This document shows positions 27,209 through 38,157 of a stretch of DNA of 64,000 bases, piece by piece. How positions within the stretch are numbered: position 1 is the stretch's first letter; the number at the start of each line of letters is the position of its first letter. The notes under the pieces are model-generated. The model ran no database searches and was not told the origin of the DNA. It saw nothing but the letters and a program-made list of their open reading frames with translations. Source of the DNA: Microbacterium sp. Clip185 (lineage in GTDB: Bacteria > Actinomycetota > Actinomycetes > Actinomycetales > Microbacteriaceae); the NCBI RefSeq assembly GCF_028743715.1, contig NZ_CP117996.1:868001-932000 (forward strand). The letters run 5' to 3'. The translations under genes and the position numbers were made by a program.

Positions 27209-27258
27209 GCCGAACGCTCCCGCGGACGGCAGTGTCGACGGACACCTGAACGTTCTGC

Positions 27259-28488
27259 TCAGCGCGAGGCTGAAGCACTGCCTTCGACCTCGATGCGCAG
27301 GTAGCCGGCGGCGCGAGGATCGAACTCGACGTTGAACGACGTCGCTTGCATGATGTTATGCACGTCGTTCCCCTCGCCGTCGATGAGCGTCGCGTTGACG
27401 AAGTACTTTCCTCCTCCCAACGCGGGCTTTTTGAGGACGAAGACGACTTCCCCTTCACCAGAGAGCGGCGGCACCGGAGTGTCCAGCCAGTCCGTACCGG
27501 TGACGAACATCTTCTGGCCCATCGTGTCGTCGATCTGTACTCGGCATCCCCATGTCTCTAATCCGGTAGAGGCGACGGTGAGACGAAGCTCCAGGTCGTC
27601 ATCGGGATGAAGGGGTGCCGCTTCGTCCTTGCCCACCACACGTGCGGTTACGCTCGTGACGGAGCTCTGATGCTTCAGCGCCCCTGGTGCGGCGGCGACT
27701 CGCTCCGCGATACGGCGTTCCTCGAGCAGGTCACGGAAACGTGCGACGGCGGTCGACGGCTTTCCATCGAAGAGAACTTCTCCTTGGTGCAGGAGAACGC
27801 AACGCCCGCACAGTTCGACGACCTGGTCGAGAGAGTGGGTGACGAGGATGATGGTCCGGCCCTGTTGCTGGAACTCCCGGATACGATCCATGCACTTGCG
27901 CTGGAACGCCTCATCGCCGACGGCGAGGACCTCGTCGACCAGGAGAACGTCGGGATCCGTGTGGACGGCCACGGCGAACGCTAGTCGGACGTACATGCCC
28001 GACGAGTAGAACTTGACTTGAGTGTCGATGAAGTCGCCGATCGAGGCGAACGCAACGATGTCGTCGAACTGAGCTTCGGTCTCTTCTCGGCTGAGACCCA
28101 GAACGGAGGCGTTGAGGAAGACGTTCTCGCGGCCGGTGAGGTCCGGATGAAACCCTGCGCCGAGTTCGAGGAGCGCCGCGAGACGACCGCGTTCCTCCAC
28201 CGTGCCCGACGTCGGATCCAGGATGCCGCCGATGATCTTGAGGAGGGTGCTCTTGCCCGACCCGTTGTGACCGATCAGCCCGATCGTCTCGCCGGCGTAG
28301 ATGTCGAGGTCGACGTTTCGTAGCGCCCAGAACTCCTTCTTGTGACGACGCCCGGCGCGGCCGAGCGTAACGACACGTTCCTTGATCGAAGAGTCCTTGC
28401 GGATCGTGAACTTCTTCGAGACGTCACGGATGCGCGCGACCTCCGGGCGTGCGTCGTCGTCCGGAAGAAGGGAGGGGAGAGTAGGCAT
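27259..28488 (-). CDS. polysaccharide ABC exporter ATPase with C-terminal domain (Wzt-like)
   Basis: This 409-residue ATPase drives export of a lipid-linked polysaccharide through the adjacent permease. Walker A is GHNGSGKST (73-81), the signature is YSSGMYVRLAFAVA (from 161), and Walker B is VLLVDEVLAVGDEAF. Residues ~265-409 form an additional beta-rich domain like the Wzt carbohydrate-binding domain, which in known O-antigen systems reads the chain terminus. That implies a capped or specifically recognised polymer, although no capping enzyme is seen nearby. It starts 4 bases after the permease stop with AGGAG in place. Confidence 0.92.
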   Translation of the reverse strand: MPTLPSLLPDDDARPEVARIRDVSKKFTIRKDSSIKERVVTLGRAGRRHKKEFWALRNVDLDIYAGETIGLIGHNGSGKSTLLKIIGGILDPTSGTVEERGRLAALLELGAGFHPDLTGRENVFLNASVLGLSREETEAQFDDIVAFASIGDFIDTQVKFYSSGMYVRLAFAVAVHTDPDVLLVDEVLAVGDEAFQRKCMDRIREFQQQGRTIILVTHSLDQVVELCGRCVLLHQGEVLFDGKPSTAVARFRDLLEERRIAERVAAAPGALKHQSSVTSVTARVVGKDEAAPLHPDDDLELRLTVASTGLETWGCRVQIDDTMGQKMFVTGTDWLDTPVPPLSGEGEVVFVLKKPALGGGKYFVNATLIDGEGNDVHNIMQATSFNVEFDPRAAGYLRIEVEGSASASR

Positions 28489-28492
28489 CGGG

Positions 28493-29404
28493 TTACAGCT
28501 CCTGGGCGAAGTTGCCCTGCAGGCGGATGAAGGTGCGATGGCACACGAGGAGGAGGACCATGCCGACAAGCAGAGCTATTGCCATGCGGAGCAAGAGTTC
28601 GCCCGGCCACTCGGCGGTATCGCCGGCCACCCAGAACGCTCGCTGGAAGCCCAGTACCGCGAGGGTGAGTGGATTGTTGGTGTAGATCTCGAGCACCACA
28701 GGTGAAGGGATGAGCGTCTTCGCCATCTGCCATGAGTACACGATCGGGCTTGCCCAGAAGAGGAGCATCGTCACGACCTCGACGAGGTACTGCACATCGC
28801 GCAAGTAGACGTTGACGGCGCTGAACAGGAGGGCGAGTGCGGTGCCGTAGACGACGATCAGCGCGACAGCCGGAACCGCGTACGCGAGTTGTGCATGCAA
28901 CGGAGGCTTCACCACGATGAAGGTCGCAGCGATCAATACGACAAGCTGGATGCCGAAGTTGAAGAGCGCAGATCCGACGCTCGAAAGGGGGAACACCTCG
29001 CGCGGTAGGTAGACCTTCTTGACCAAACCCGCGTTGGTGAGTACCGATCCTGTGCCGCCGACGACGATCTCTGTGAACAGGCCGACAGCCGACAATCCCG
29101 CGAAGACATACACGGCGAAGTCGGGGATGTTCCGCGCGGCACCGAGGAACTGTCCCATCACGATGAAATAGACGGCGAGCAGGATCAGAGGACGAATCAG
29201 CGACCAGAAGAATCCGAGTGCCGAGTCCTTGTATCGTGCCTTCAGGTCTCTCCGGACGAGGAGGTTCAGCATCTCCCGGTGGGAGAAGATAGCGCGGACA
29301 GCTCCCCACCATGCTCCCCGACCGCTCACCGCTCCGACCGGCTTCAGCGGCGTCGCCGCAAGCCGCTCCATCCGCAGCGCGGCCTGTTCATTTGCACGTG
29401 ACAT
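28493..29404 (-). CDS. polysaccharide ABC exporter permease (Wzm-like)
   Basis: The 303-residue ABC-2 type permease has a cytosolic N-terminal region with LLVRRDLKARYKDSALGFFW, then six membrane helices. The segment VKKVYLPREVFPLSSV is the family's conserved cytosolic loop. It forms the channel for the ATPase encoded next to it. ATG 29404 is chosen over 29410 because TAAGAT ends 7 bases before it, giving it an apparent promoter of its own in addition to read-through from rmlCD. Confidence 0.92.
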   Translation of the reverse strand: MSRANEQAALRMERLAATPLKPVGAVSGRGAWWGAVRAIFSHREMLNLLVRRDLKARYKDSALGFFWSLIRPLILLAVYFIVMGQFLGAARNIPDFAVYVFAGLSAVGLFTEIVVGGTGSVLTNAGLVKKVYLPREVFPLSSVGSALFNFGIQLVVLIAATFIVVKPPLHAQLAYAVPAVALIVVYGTALALLFSAVNVYLRDVQYLVEVVTMLLFWASPIVYSWQMAKTLIPSPVVLEIYTNNPLTLAVLGFQRAFWVAGDTAEWPGELLLRMAIALLVGMVLLLVCHRTFIRLQGNFAQEL

Positions 29405-29411
29405 CGCCATG

Positions 29412-29417
29412 ATCTTA
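29412..29417 (-). promoter_or_regulatory. -10 box for the Wzm-like permease gene (leaderless type)
   Basis: TAAGAT on the minus strand ends 7 bases before the ATG at 29404. It allows the exporter genes to be transcribed apart from the rml genes. Confidence 0.5.
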
Positions 29418-29460
29418 CAGGGGGTTGCTCGGAGACTCGCGGGCGCCGACGGCTCCGCCG

Positions 29461-29478
29461 AGCCCGCTCATTCGGGCT
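29461..29478 (-). terminator. short hairpin at the end of rmlCD
   Basis: AGCCCG and CGGGCT flank a 6-base loop and overlap the rmlCD stop codon. The stem is short and has no T-run. It may weaken read-through into the exporter genes; a full terminator is unlikely. Confidence 0.35.
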
Positions 29479-30886
29479 AGGAGCGCTGCTGAGCGAGGTA
29501 GTCCGCAAGGCGCTGCTGCCAGGTGGCATCCAGTTCCGATGTGGCGAGGACGCTGTTGCGAGGCCGAATCAACGCCGGCCCGGAGGAAGCGGCGTAATAG
29601 CCGTGCGTGCTCACGGGCTTCACCCGGTCGGGGTCGTGTCCGGTGAGGCGAAAGACCTCACGCGCGACGTCGTACCAGGTAGCCGGGTCGCCGATGCTCG
29701 TCACGTTGTAGATGCCGAACGGCGCACGCGAATGCAGGAGTCGGCGTATGGTCAGGGCGATGTCGGAGGCCAGCGTGAGTCTGCCCGTCTGATCGTCAAC
29801 CACCTCGGGGTCGACACCACGCTCCGCGAGCGCGGCCATGGTGCGAACGAAATTCTTGCCGTCGCCGACGACCCAGCTCGTACGGAGGATGTAGTGGCGG
29901 GGGACGACCGAAACGACCGCGTCGCCCGCCGCCTTGGTCTGCCCGTACACGCCGAGGGGTGATACCGCGTCGCTGCTGGTGTACTCGCTGTCTTTGCTTC
30001 CATCGAAGACGTAATCGCTCGATATGTGAACCAGGGTGATCCCGTTAGCGACCGAGACCTGAGCCAGAGCCGCCACCGCAGTGACATTCGTCGCCCAGGC
30101 GTCGACACGTCCAGCGGGTGTCTCTGCGCCATCGACGTCGGTGTATGCCGCGGCGTTGATGATGGTGTCGTAGTCCCGCCACCGGCGTGCCGAGTGCAGT
30201 TCCGGAGAGGTCAGGTCGAGGTCTGCGCGGGTGGCGTATTCCATCGACGGCTGATCGCCGAACACGTGGCGCAGCGCGCGTCCGACCTGGCCGTTCGCGC
30301 CGAGGATGAGGGTCTTCTTGGGTGGCATGGGGGTGACGTCTGCAAGACGCGGGTGATCCCGGTCCTTCGCGCTGATCTCCACCTGGTCGAGGGGGATGGG
30401 CCAGTCGATCGCGGCGGTCTCGTCGGCGAGGTTGAGGAAGGTGTATGTCGCGGTGGGCGACCAGTGGTCGTTGACGAGGTAGGTGTACGCGGTGTCGGGC
30501 TCGAGGGTCTGGTAGGAGTTGCCGACCCCGCGGGGCACGAAGATCGCCGTCGACGGGTCGAGTTCGGCGGTGTAGACGGCGCCGAAGGTGGGGCCTTCGC
30601 GCAGATCGACCCACGCGCCGAAGATCCGCCCGGTGGCGACGGAGACGAACTTGTCCCACGGTTCGGCGTGGATGCCGCGGGTGGTGCCGACCGCATCGTT
30701 GAAGGAGATGTTGTTCTGCACGGGGCCGAAGTCCGGCAGGCCGACGACTGCGGAGGTCATCTTCTCTCGTTGCCAGTTCTCCTTGAACCAGCCGCGGGCG
30801 TCGCCGTGCACGGGCAGATCCAGCAGGATGAGACCCGGGATGGGGGTCTCACGCACCGACAACGGCTTGCCGAACTCAATCGACAT
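29477..30886 (-). CDS. rmlCD: fused dTDP-4-dehydrorhamnose 3,5-epimerase / dTDP-4-dehydrorhamnose reductase
   Basis: The 469-residue fusion does the last two steps to dTDP-L-rhamnose. Residues ~1-185 are an RmlC cupin, with GTTRGIHAEPWDKF (catalytic His) and VPRGVGNSYQTLEPDTAYTY. Residues ~192-469 are the RmlD reductase, with LILGANGQVGRALRHVFG, VHISSDYVFDG, and YGQTKAAGD (Tyr-x3-Lys). The two joining residues stretches meet at a Pro/Lys linker (TPMPPKKT). It starts 5 bases after the rmlB stop. Such fusions occur in actinobacteria. The RmlC half has noticeably more GC-uniform codons than the RmlD half. Confidence 0.93.
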   Translation of the reverse strand: MSIEFGKPLSVRETPIPGLILLDLPVHGDARGWFKENWQREKMTSAVVGLPDFGPVQNNISFNDAVGTTRGIHAEPWDKFVSVATGRIFGAWVDLREGPTFGAVYTAELDPSTAIFVPRGVGNSYQTLEPDTAYTYLVNDHWSPTATYTFLNLADETAAIDWPIPLDQVEISAKDRDHPRLADVTPMPPKKTLILGANGQVGRALRHVFGDQPSMEYATRADLDLTSPELHSARRWRDYDTIINAAAYTDVDGAETPAGRVDAWATNVTAVAALAQVSVANGITLVHISSDYVFDGSKDSEYTSSDAVSPLGVYGQTKAAGDAVVSVVPRHYILRTSWVVGDGKNFVRTMAALAERGVDPEVVDDQTGRLTLASDIALTIRRLLHSRAPFGIYNVTSIGDPATWYDVAREVFRLTGHDPDRVKPVSTHGYYAASSGPALIRPRNSVLATSELDATWQQRLADYLAQQRS

Positions 30887-30891
30887 CGGGG

Positions 30892-32759
<1,868 letters not shown>

Positions 32760-32766
32760 GCGGTCT

Positions 32767-32772
32767 ATCCTG
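32767..32772 (-). promoter_or_regulatory. -10-like box for rmlA (leaderless type)
   Basis: CAGGAT ends 7 bases before the GTG at 32759. It matches the TANNNT pattern seen elsewhere except for the first base. Confidence 0.4.
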
Positions 32773-32867
32773 CCATGAGCCTTCGCGGGTCTGCGGGCTC
32801 CCAGCAAGAGCGGCCGTCGGCCTCGTTATCCTGGACGCGACCGTGTCGCGCCGCGAGTGGAGTACCT

Positions 32868-34811
32868 GTGACCTGGCTAGACCTCATAGGCGCCGTCGGC
32901 GTCCTCCTCGCCATCACTGCCGTCATCGGCGGGGCGGTGGCGTGGGCGGTGGGACTGCGGGGGCTCTGGCTCCTCGCTGCCGCGCCGGCGTTTTTCGCCA
33001 CGATAACGGCGGGTGCAGCCGTCGTCGCGCCATGGTTGGGCCTGGGCTGGTCGCTTCTGCCGGTGGCGATTGTCGCCGTGCTGATCGGCGGTGTCTCGGC
33101 CGCAATCCGAGTCGTCGTCGGCAGGCGTCGGCCTCGTACGCCCGTGCCCCCGCGCCGGTTCGACATATGGGTTCTCATCGCGCTCGCGCTCCCCGCGGCC
33201 GTTCTCGTCTGGCGCTGCGTGGAGATCCTCGGCGCGCCCGGGAGCTTCTCACAGACCTTCGACAACATTTTCCACCTCAACGGCGTGCGCTATGTGCTCG
33301 ACACCGCCAACGCCTCGTCGTTGCACCTGGGCTTCATGACGAGCCCGAGCGGAAGTCTCGCGTTCTATCCAGCGGCGTGGCACGGCGTCGTCGCTCTGAT
33401 CGTCCAGTTAACCGGCGTCACGATCCCGGTCGCCACGAACGCGATGATCATCGTCGTGTCTGCCGGTATCTGGCCCGTCGGCGCGGTGCTGCTTGCACGT
33501 ACCCTCGCCGGGGCTCGGCCGGCCGTAGCGATCGCGGCGGGCGCGGTCGCCGCGGGCGTCCCGGCCTTTCCGATCCTGCTGCTGGACTACGGCGTGCTGT
33601 ACCCGCTGATGTACGGGCTGGCCCTGCTTCCGTTCGCTCTGGCGGTGGGGGTCGGCATGCTCGGCGTCGCCAAGGATTCCCCACATTTGGACGCCGGGTG
33701 GTGGATACTTGTCTTCGCCGGCGCGATCGGAGGGATGACACTCGCACATCCCGGCGCGTTCGTCGCGCTTCTAGCACTGTCCGCGCCGATGGTCTGCGCC
33801 GTGGTGGTGCGGGCACTGCGTCGACGCGGCTGGCGTCGCCGCGCGCTGACGATCGCCGGGTTCCTGTCGTACCTGGTCGCGGGCGTCCTGCTCCTCAAGG
33901 TGCTGCGCCCGCCCTTGGGAGCGCGGGGATGGCCGCTGTCTCAATCGATGGGCGACGCGGTCCTCACCGCCCTCGCCGGCTCGATGTGGTACCAGGTTCC
34001 GGCGTATGCCGCCGCCGTCCTCGTCATCTTGGGTATCGTCTGGACGCTGATAGACCGCACCAGGGAAGCCTGGCTCATGCTGGCCATGTATGTGATCGGG
34101 GCGTGGCTCTACGTCGTCGTCGTCGCGCTGCCCATCCCCAATCTGCGTGATGCGTTCACCGGCAGCTGGTACAACAACGCACCTCGACTGGCAGCGATCT
34201 TCGTCGTGGCGTTGTTGCCGCTCGCCGCCTATGGCGCGGCGCGGACATGGACGTGGCTCCGCGCCCGGATCCCCGCAGACACGAGGCAGCGAGTCCCGCG
34301 CGGCGGGGCGATCGCCGCTGGTGTGGCCGCCGCCGTGGCTCTCGTGGCTGTGGCTCAGATCGGGGCCGTCCCGCGCGCCGTCGAGTGGGCATCGTCGACG
34401 TATCGGATGACGGCGGAGTCCGCTCTCGTCTCGAGCGACGAGTATGCGCTCCTCACCCGCCTCGACGAGGAGGTGCCCGAGTCGGCGGTGGTGGCAGGCG
34501 ATCCATTCGCCGGAGCTGCGCTGGCCTATGCACTGGCCGATCGTCGTGTGCTTCTGCCGCACGCGCTCGTCGAGATGGACGACGCGCGCACACGGATCGT
34601 TGCGGCGCTGCGCGAGGGGCGCTTCGACGCCGCCGCGTGCCGAGCCGCCAACGAAGACGACGTGCGCTACGTCCTCGATTTCGGGACGGCGGGCGTCCAC
34701 GGGCCGATCGAGGGATATTCGGGCCTCGGCGACTCGTCGCAGCTCACGCTCATCGACGAGCAAGGCGATGCCCGTCTGTACGAGCTGACCGGATGCTCGC
34801 TGGCCGGATGA
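32868..34811 (+). CDS. large polytopic membrane protein (DUF6541-like, GT-C-like)
   Basis: The 647-residue protein has about fourteen membrane helices. It starts at GTG 32868 (VTWLDLIGAVGVLLAITAV) with GTGGAG upstream. An extracytoplasmic loop contains SFSQTFDNIFHLNGVRYVLD, an acidic motif in the place used by GT-C transferases. The last ~130 residues form a soluble domain (VVAGDPFAGAALAYALADRRVLLPH). The architecture matches a family common in Microbacteriaceae and labelled DUF6541. A role in outside-face glycosyl transfer or polymerisation is inferred from structure and context only. Confidence 0.75.
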   Translation: MTWLDLIGAVGVLLAITAVIGGAVAWAVGLRGLWLLAAAPAFFATITAGAAVVAPWLGLGWSLLPVAIVAVLIGGVSAAIRVVVGRRRPRTPVPPRRFDIWVLIALALPAAVLVWRCVEILGAPGSFSQTFDNIFHLNGVRYVLDTANASSLHLGFMTSPSGSLAFYPAAWHGVVALIVQLTGVTIPVATNAMIIVVSAGIWPVGAVLLARTLAGARPAVAIAAGAVAAGVPAFPILLLDYGVLYPLMYGLALLPFALAVGVGMLGVAKDSPHLDAGWWILVFAGAIGGMTLAHPGAFVALLALSAPMVCAVVVRALRRRGWRRRALTIAGFLSYLVAGVLLLKVLRPPLGARGWPLSQSMGDAVLTALAGSMWYQVPAYAAAVLVILGIVWTLIDRTREAWLMLAMYVIGAWLYVVVVALPIPNLRDAFTGSWYNNAPRLAAIFVVALLPLAAYGAARTWTWLRARIPADTRQRVPRGGAIAAGVAAAVALVAVAQIGAVPRAVEWASSTYRMTAESALVSSDEYALLTRLDEEVPESAVVAGDPFAGAALAYALADRRVLLPHALVEMDDARTRIVAALREGRFDAAACRAANEDDVRYVLDFGTAGVHGPIEGYSGLGDSSQLTLIDEQGDARLYELTGCSLAG

Positions 34812-34820
34812 GGCGGCCTC

Positions 34821-34826
34821 TAGAAT
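34821..34826 (+). promoter_or_regulatory. -10 box (leaderless type) deciding the GT2 start
   Basis: TAGAAT ends 7 bases before the ATG at 34834. The earlier in-frame ATG at 34825 overlaps this box, so 34834 is the better start. Confidence 0.5.
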
Positions 34827-34833
34827 GGCGGTG

Positions 34834-35580
34834 ATGGGTTCTTCGGGTGCGCGTGTTCTGGTGATCGTTCCCGCGTGGAACGAAGAAAGAAGCGTCGGCA
34901 CCACCGTGAGCGAGATCAGGTCGGCCTCGCCGAACTACGATGTCGTCGTCATCGACGACGGCTCGACGGACGACACGGTCGCCGTGGCTCGTGCTGCGGG
35001 CGCGACGGTGCTCAACCTGCCGTTCAACCTCGGCGTCGGCGGCGCGATGAAGACAGGATTCACCTACGCCCAGCGCCACGGGTACACGCAGGCGATCCAG
35101 GTCGACGCGGATGGCCAGCACAACCCCGCTGACATCGCACGGGTGCTGGCTGGGCTTCAGGGCGCTGACATCGCGATCGGCGCGCGCTTCGCGGACGTCG
35201 GCGACTACGAGGTGCGCGGACCGCGGCGATGGGCGATGGTGTTCCTCGCCAGGGTGGTCTCCCGAGCCGCTGGTACGCGACTCACCGACGTCACGAGCGG
35301 GTTCCGGGCGGCCAACGGCAGAGCGATCGACCAGTACGTGAGCTACTACCCCGCGGAGTACCTCGGCGACACCCTGGACTCCCTGGTCGCGGCCGTGCAC
35401 GCCGGGCTGAAGGTGACACAGGTTCCGGTCGCAATGCGCCCCAGGGCTCACGGCCGGCCGAGCCAGGGCCCGATCGGCTCGACCGTGTACCTGCTGCGTT
35501 CCGTTTTCGCCCTCGGGCTGGCTCTGCTCCGCGGCTCCCGGGCCATCCATCCCAGCGAGCTGCAGGGGGCGCCCTCATGA
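34834..35580 (+). CDS. GT2 glycosyltransferase, polyprenyl-phosphate sugar synthase-like
   Basis: This 248-residue enzyme has the compact DPM1-like layout: VLVIVPAWNEERSVGTTV, VVVIDDGSTDDT, and the donor motif QVDADGQHNP. LTDVTSGFRAANG follows. A single weak hydrophobic segment near the end (VYLLRSVFALGLALL) may touch the membrane. Enzymes of this kind often charge polyprenyl phosphate or start a lipid-linked glycan. It is coupled by ATGA to a DUF2304 membrane protein, a pairing seen in other bacteria. Confidence 0.88.
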   Translation: MGSSGARVLVIVPAWNEERSVGTTVSEIRSASPNYDVVVIDDGSTDDTVAVARAAGATVLNLPFNLGVGGAMKTGFTYAQRHGYTQAIQVDADGQHNPADIARVLAGLQGADIAIGARFADVGDYEVRGPRRWAMVFLARVVSRAAGTRLTDVTSGFRAANGRAIDQYVSYYPAEYLGDTLDSLVAAVHAGLKVTQVPVAMRPRAHGRPSQGPIGSTVYLLRSVFALGLALLRGSRAIHPSELQGAPS

Positions 35581-35978
35581 TCGTCTTCGCCGCCATCGCC
35601 CTCGCTCTGCTGATCATCGTCGTCGTGATGTGGCTCCTGCTCACACGGCGACTGCGCGAGAAGTACGCGGTCCTCTGGCTCGTGATCGGCGTGGTCGTGC
35701 TGGTCCTGGGGATCTTCCCCCAGCTCCTGCTGTGGCTCACGGCCGCGCTGGGTGTCCAGCTGCCCGCGAACCTGATGTTCGCCCTGGCGATCGTCTTGCT
35801 GCTCGGTGTCGCGCTGCATCTGTCGTGGGAGCTTTCCCAGGCGGAGGAGGAGATCCGTCGACTCGCCGAGGAGGCCGCCATCAGCCGAGCCGAGTTGACC
35901 GCCCTCGCCGCGCGGATCGAGTCGCTCGAGGCACGAGCACGCGATGACGGCGACCCGACGCCGGATACGTCGTCGTGA
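35577..35978 (+). CDS. DUF2304 membrane protein
   Basis: The 133-residue protein has three membrane helices (residues ~1-23, 33-55, 63-83) followed by a charged coiled coil (LSQAEEEIRRLAEEAAISRA). This is the DUF2304 pattern. Genes of this family usually follow a GT2 gene, as here. A role as membrane anchor or flippase-like helper for that transferase is a guess. It starts in the stop of the GT2 gene and ends in the start of the next (GTGA). Confidence 0.85.
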   Translation: MIVFAAIALALLIIVVVMWLLLTRRLREKYAVLWLVIGVVVLVLGIFPQLLLWLTAALGVQLPANLMFALAIVLLLGVALHLSWELSQAEEEIRRLAEEAAISRAELTALAARIESLEARARDDGDPTPDTSS

Positions 35979-36907
35979 CGCAGACCTGGATCGTCTTCTC
36001 GGCATTCCGTCCTGATCCCGACCTCGTGGATGCGGTTCGCGCGGCGGTCGCCGAGGTGGCGCAGCAGGTCGTCGTGGTCGATGACGGCAGCGGTCCCGGC
36101 TGGGAGCCGCTCTGGGCACAGGCGGAGTCGGTCGGCGCGCGTGTGCTGCGCTCGGATGAGAACCGCGGGATCGGCGCGGCGCTGAATCGTGGCATCCGGC
36201 ACGCTCTGGATGCGGGCGCATCCGCCGTGCTCACCTTCGACCAGGATTCGACCATCTCTCCGGGCTTCGTCGAGGCCCTGCGTGACGTGATCGCCTCGGC
36301 GGAGAGTTCCGGCGTTCGGGTCGCCTTCGCCGTGCCGGAGCGCTTCGCGGGCGTAAGCCAGGTGCATAGTCGCGAGGGGGGAGTGCTTCGCACTCGCCAC
36401 TCGATCCAGTCAGGGATGCTCGTGCCGCGGACGACGTGGGAGCAGGTGGGGATACTGCGTGAAGACCTGTTCATCGACCTCGTGGACACCGAGTTCGAGC
36501 TGCGTTGCGCGGCGGCCGGACTCGTCGGCGTCGCAGCGCCGGGACTGGCCCTGGGGCACGCGCTCGGGCGGCAGTACGCCCGGGAGCTGTTCGGTCGACG
36601 GGTCCGGATTCCGGGCATCCCGGATGTGGTCACCCTCAGCGCTCCGTTCCGGTACTACTACCGGGTGCGAAACCGCCGGGTGGTCAACAAGCTGTACCTG
36701 CGCACCGCCCCGGGGTGGGTTCTGCGCGACACGGCGCTGGAGATCATCCACTTTGTCAACGCGTTGATGCTCGCTCGTCCGCGTCGCGCACTTCTCGCGC
36801 TGTACCGGCGCGGCTGGCGCGACGGGGGACGGGGGCGAGGAGGGCCGATGCCGTCCGAGCTGCGGCCGGTGGCAGCGCAGATCACCTGGAGCGCCCCCGA
36901 CGCGTGA
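35975..36907 (+). CDS. GT2 glycosyltransferase, rhamnosyltransferase-like (RfbF type)
   Basis: The 310-residue enzyme has IVFSAFRPDPDLVDAV, QVVVVDDGSGPGW, NRGIGAALNRGI, and the donor motif LTFDQDSTISPGFV. Later FIDLVDTEFELRCAAAG gives the DxE-type catalytic region, and a HALGRQYARELFG segment follows. The FDQDS pattern and overall length match bacterial rhamnosyltransferases, and dTDP-rhamnose is made by genes 4 kb away. It is the last gene of the GT2-DUF2304 run and ends 3 bases before a converging flippase gene. Confidence 0.88.
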   Translation: MTQTWIVFSAFRPDPDLVDAVRAAVAEVAQQVVVVDDGSGPGWEPLWAQAESVGARVLRSDENRGIGAALNRGIRHALDAGASAVLTFDQDSTISPGFVEALRDVIASAESSGVRVAFAVPERFAGVSQVHSREGGVLRTRHSIQSGMLVPRTTWEQVGILREDLFIDLVDTEFELRCAAAGLVGVAAPGLALGHALGRQYARELFGRRVRIPGIPDVVTLSAPFRYYYRVRNRRVVNKLYLRTAPGWVLRDTALEIIHFVNALMLARPRRALLALYRRGWRDGGRGRGGPMPSELRPVAAQITWSAPDA

Positions 36908-36910
36908 CGT

Positions 36911-38137
36911 TCAGGGCGCGACGTGCGCCTCTCGGCGGAACTGGCGCCATGCCGGCGTGATCAGGATCATCACGGAGACCGCCTCGGCGACGGCGACGCC
37001 AAGGGCGACCCCGACAACCGATCCCTGAGCCGCCCCGATCAGCATCGTGGCCACACCCGTGATCGCGGAGCAGACCGTGGCGGCGAACACGAGTCGGAAG
37101 CGCCCCGCGGGGATCAGCAGGTTCCGGATCAGAGGCGTGCCGCAGGAGATGAAGAAGAAGGCTGCGCCGAAGAGGAGGCACGGCAGCGGGGCGGCGGCCA
37201 CCGCTGCCCCGAACACCAGCCCGGTGGCCCAGGGGCCGAGAACAGCGATCGCTGCGCCGCCGACGGCGCCGAGGCCGCCGAGCGCGGCGAAGGCGATCAG
37301 GTGGCGGCGCGCACGGTCCTCGGCGCGAGGATCGAGTACCCAGGCTTGGAAGGCATTGCCCACGGCGATGACCGCCAGCAGTCCGATGCGGTAGACGCGG
37401 TCGGTCGAAGCGAAGGAACTCGCCGCCGAGGCGGAGAGACCGACCGTGGCGATGGGGATACCTGTGGAGCCGTAGACGTTTCCCGCGGCGTCGATGGCGG
37501 CCGTCGGCACGAGCGAGCTCAGCACCTGTCGGGTCGGTCGCGCGGGGACGCCCGCCGGGTCGTGGCCGGTGCGCACCAGACGTGCATGGATGGCGAAAGC
37601 CGGAACGGTGAGCAGAACGAGAAGGACCGGATACCAGAACACCTGACCGGTCAGGAGCAGGAACGGCAGCGAGAGCGCGGAGGCTGTGAGCTTGGGGACA
37701 CCGTCGAAGAGCATCAGCGCCCGCGGGTTGCCCTCGCCGATGCAGAACCATGCCGGAGTGAACCCGCCGAGCGCCATCGCCACCGCGATCATGACGGACT
37801 CGGTGCGGTAGTCGGGGGAACAGACGAAGTACGTCACCACGCCGGCGAGCGGAACGACGAGAAGCGCCGTCCACGCGCGGGAGCGAAGGCTCTCCGCGAG
37901 GATGACCGCCCTCTCGTGCGCATCGGTCGCGCGTGCCACCCGCACCGGCCCGATGACGCTCCAGCCGAAGAGCACCCCCACCATCGCGAGCATGCCGATG
38001 GCCTGCCCGGAGTTGACGTTCGCCCAACCGCTGTCTCCGACGAACCGCGAGATCACCGGAAGTATGATGAAGGGTGCGAGCGCCGAGATGATCGGTGCGC
38101 CCGCGAATCCCGCGAGGCGGAGAATGAAGGACCGCAT
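36911..38137 (-). CDS. Wzx-like polysaccharide flippase (MVF/MOP superfamily)
   Basis: This 408-residue integral membrane protein has about twelve helices and no soluble domain, beginning MRSFILRLAGFAGAPIISALAPFIILPVI. The layout fits oligosaccharide-lipid flippases of the Wzx group; no single motif proves it. It would be a third export route in the window beside two ABC exporters. The start is supported by TAGACT 7 bases upstream. Confidence 0.8.
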   Translation of the reverse strand: MRSFILRLAGFAGAPIISALAPFIILPVISRFVGDSGWANVNSGQAIGMLAMVGVLFGWSVIGPVRVARATDAHERAVILAESLRSRAWTALLVVPLAGVVTYFVCSPDYRTESVMIAVAMALGGFTPAWFCIGEGNPRALMLFDGVPKLTASALSLPFLLLTGQVFWYPVLLVLLTVPAFAIHARLVRTGHDPAGVPARPTRQVLSSLVPTAAIDAAGNVYGSTGIPIATVGLSASAASSFASTDRVYRIGLLAVIAVGNAFQAWVLDPRAEDRARRHLIAFAALGGLGAVGGAAIAVLGPWATGLVFGAAVAAAPLPCLLFGAAFFFISCGTPLIRNLLIPAGRFRLVFAATVCSAITGVATMLIGAAQGSVVGVALGVAVAEAVSVMILITPAWRQFRREAHVAP

Positions 38138-38144
38138 CGTCAGC

Positions 38145-38150
38145 AGTCTA
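38145..38150 (-). promoter_or_regulatory. -10 box for the flippase gene (leaderless type)
   Basis: TAGACT on the minus strand ends 7 bases before the ATG at 38137. It lies in the 20-base gap to the divergent GT2 gene, so the two promoters must overlap. Confidence 0.5.
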
Positions 38151-38157
38151 TTCGCGG

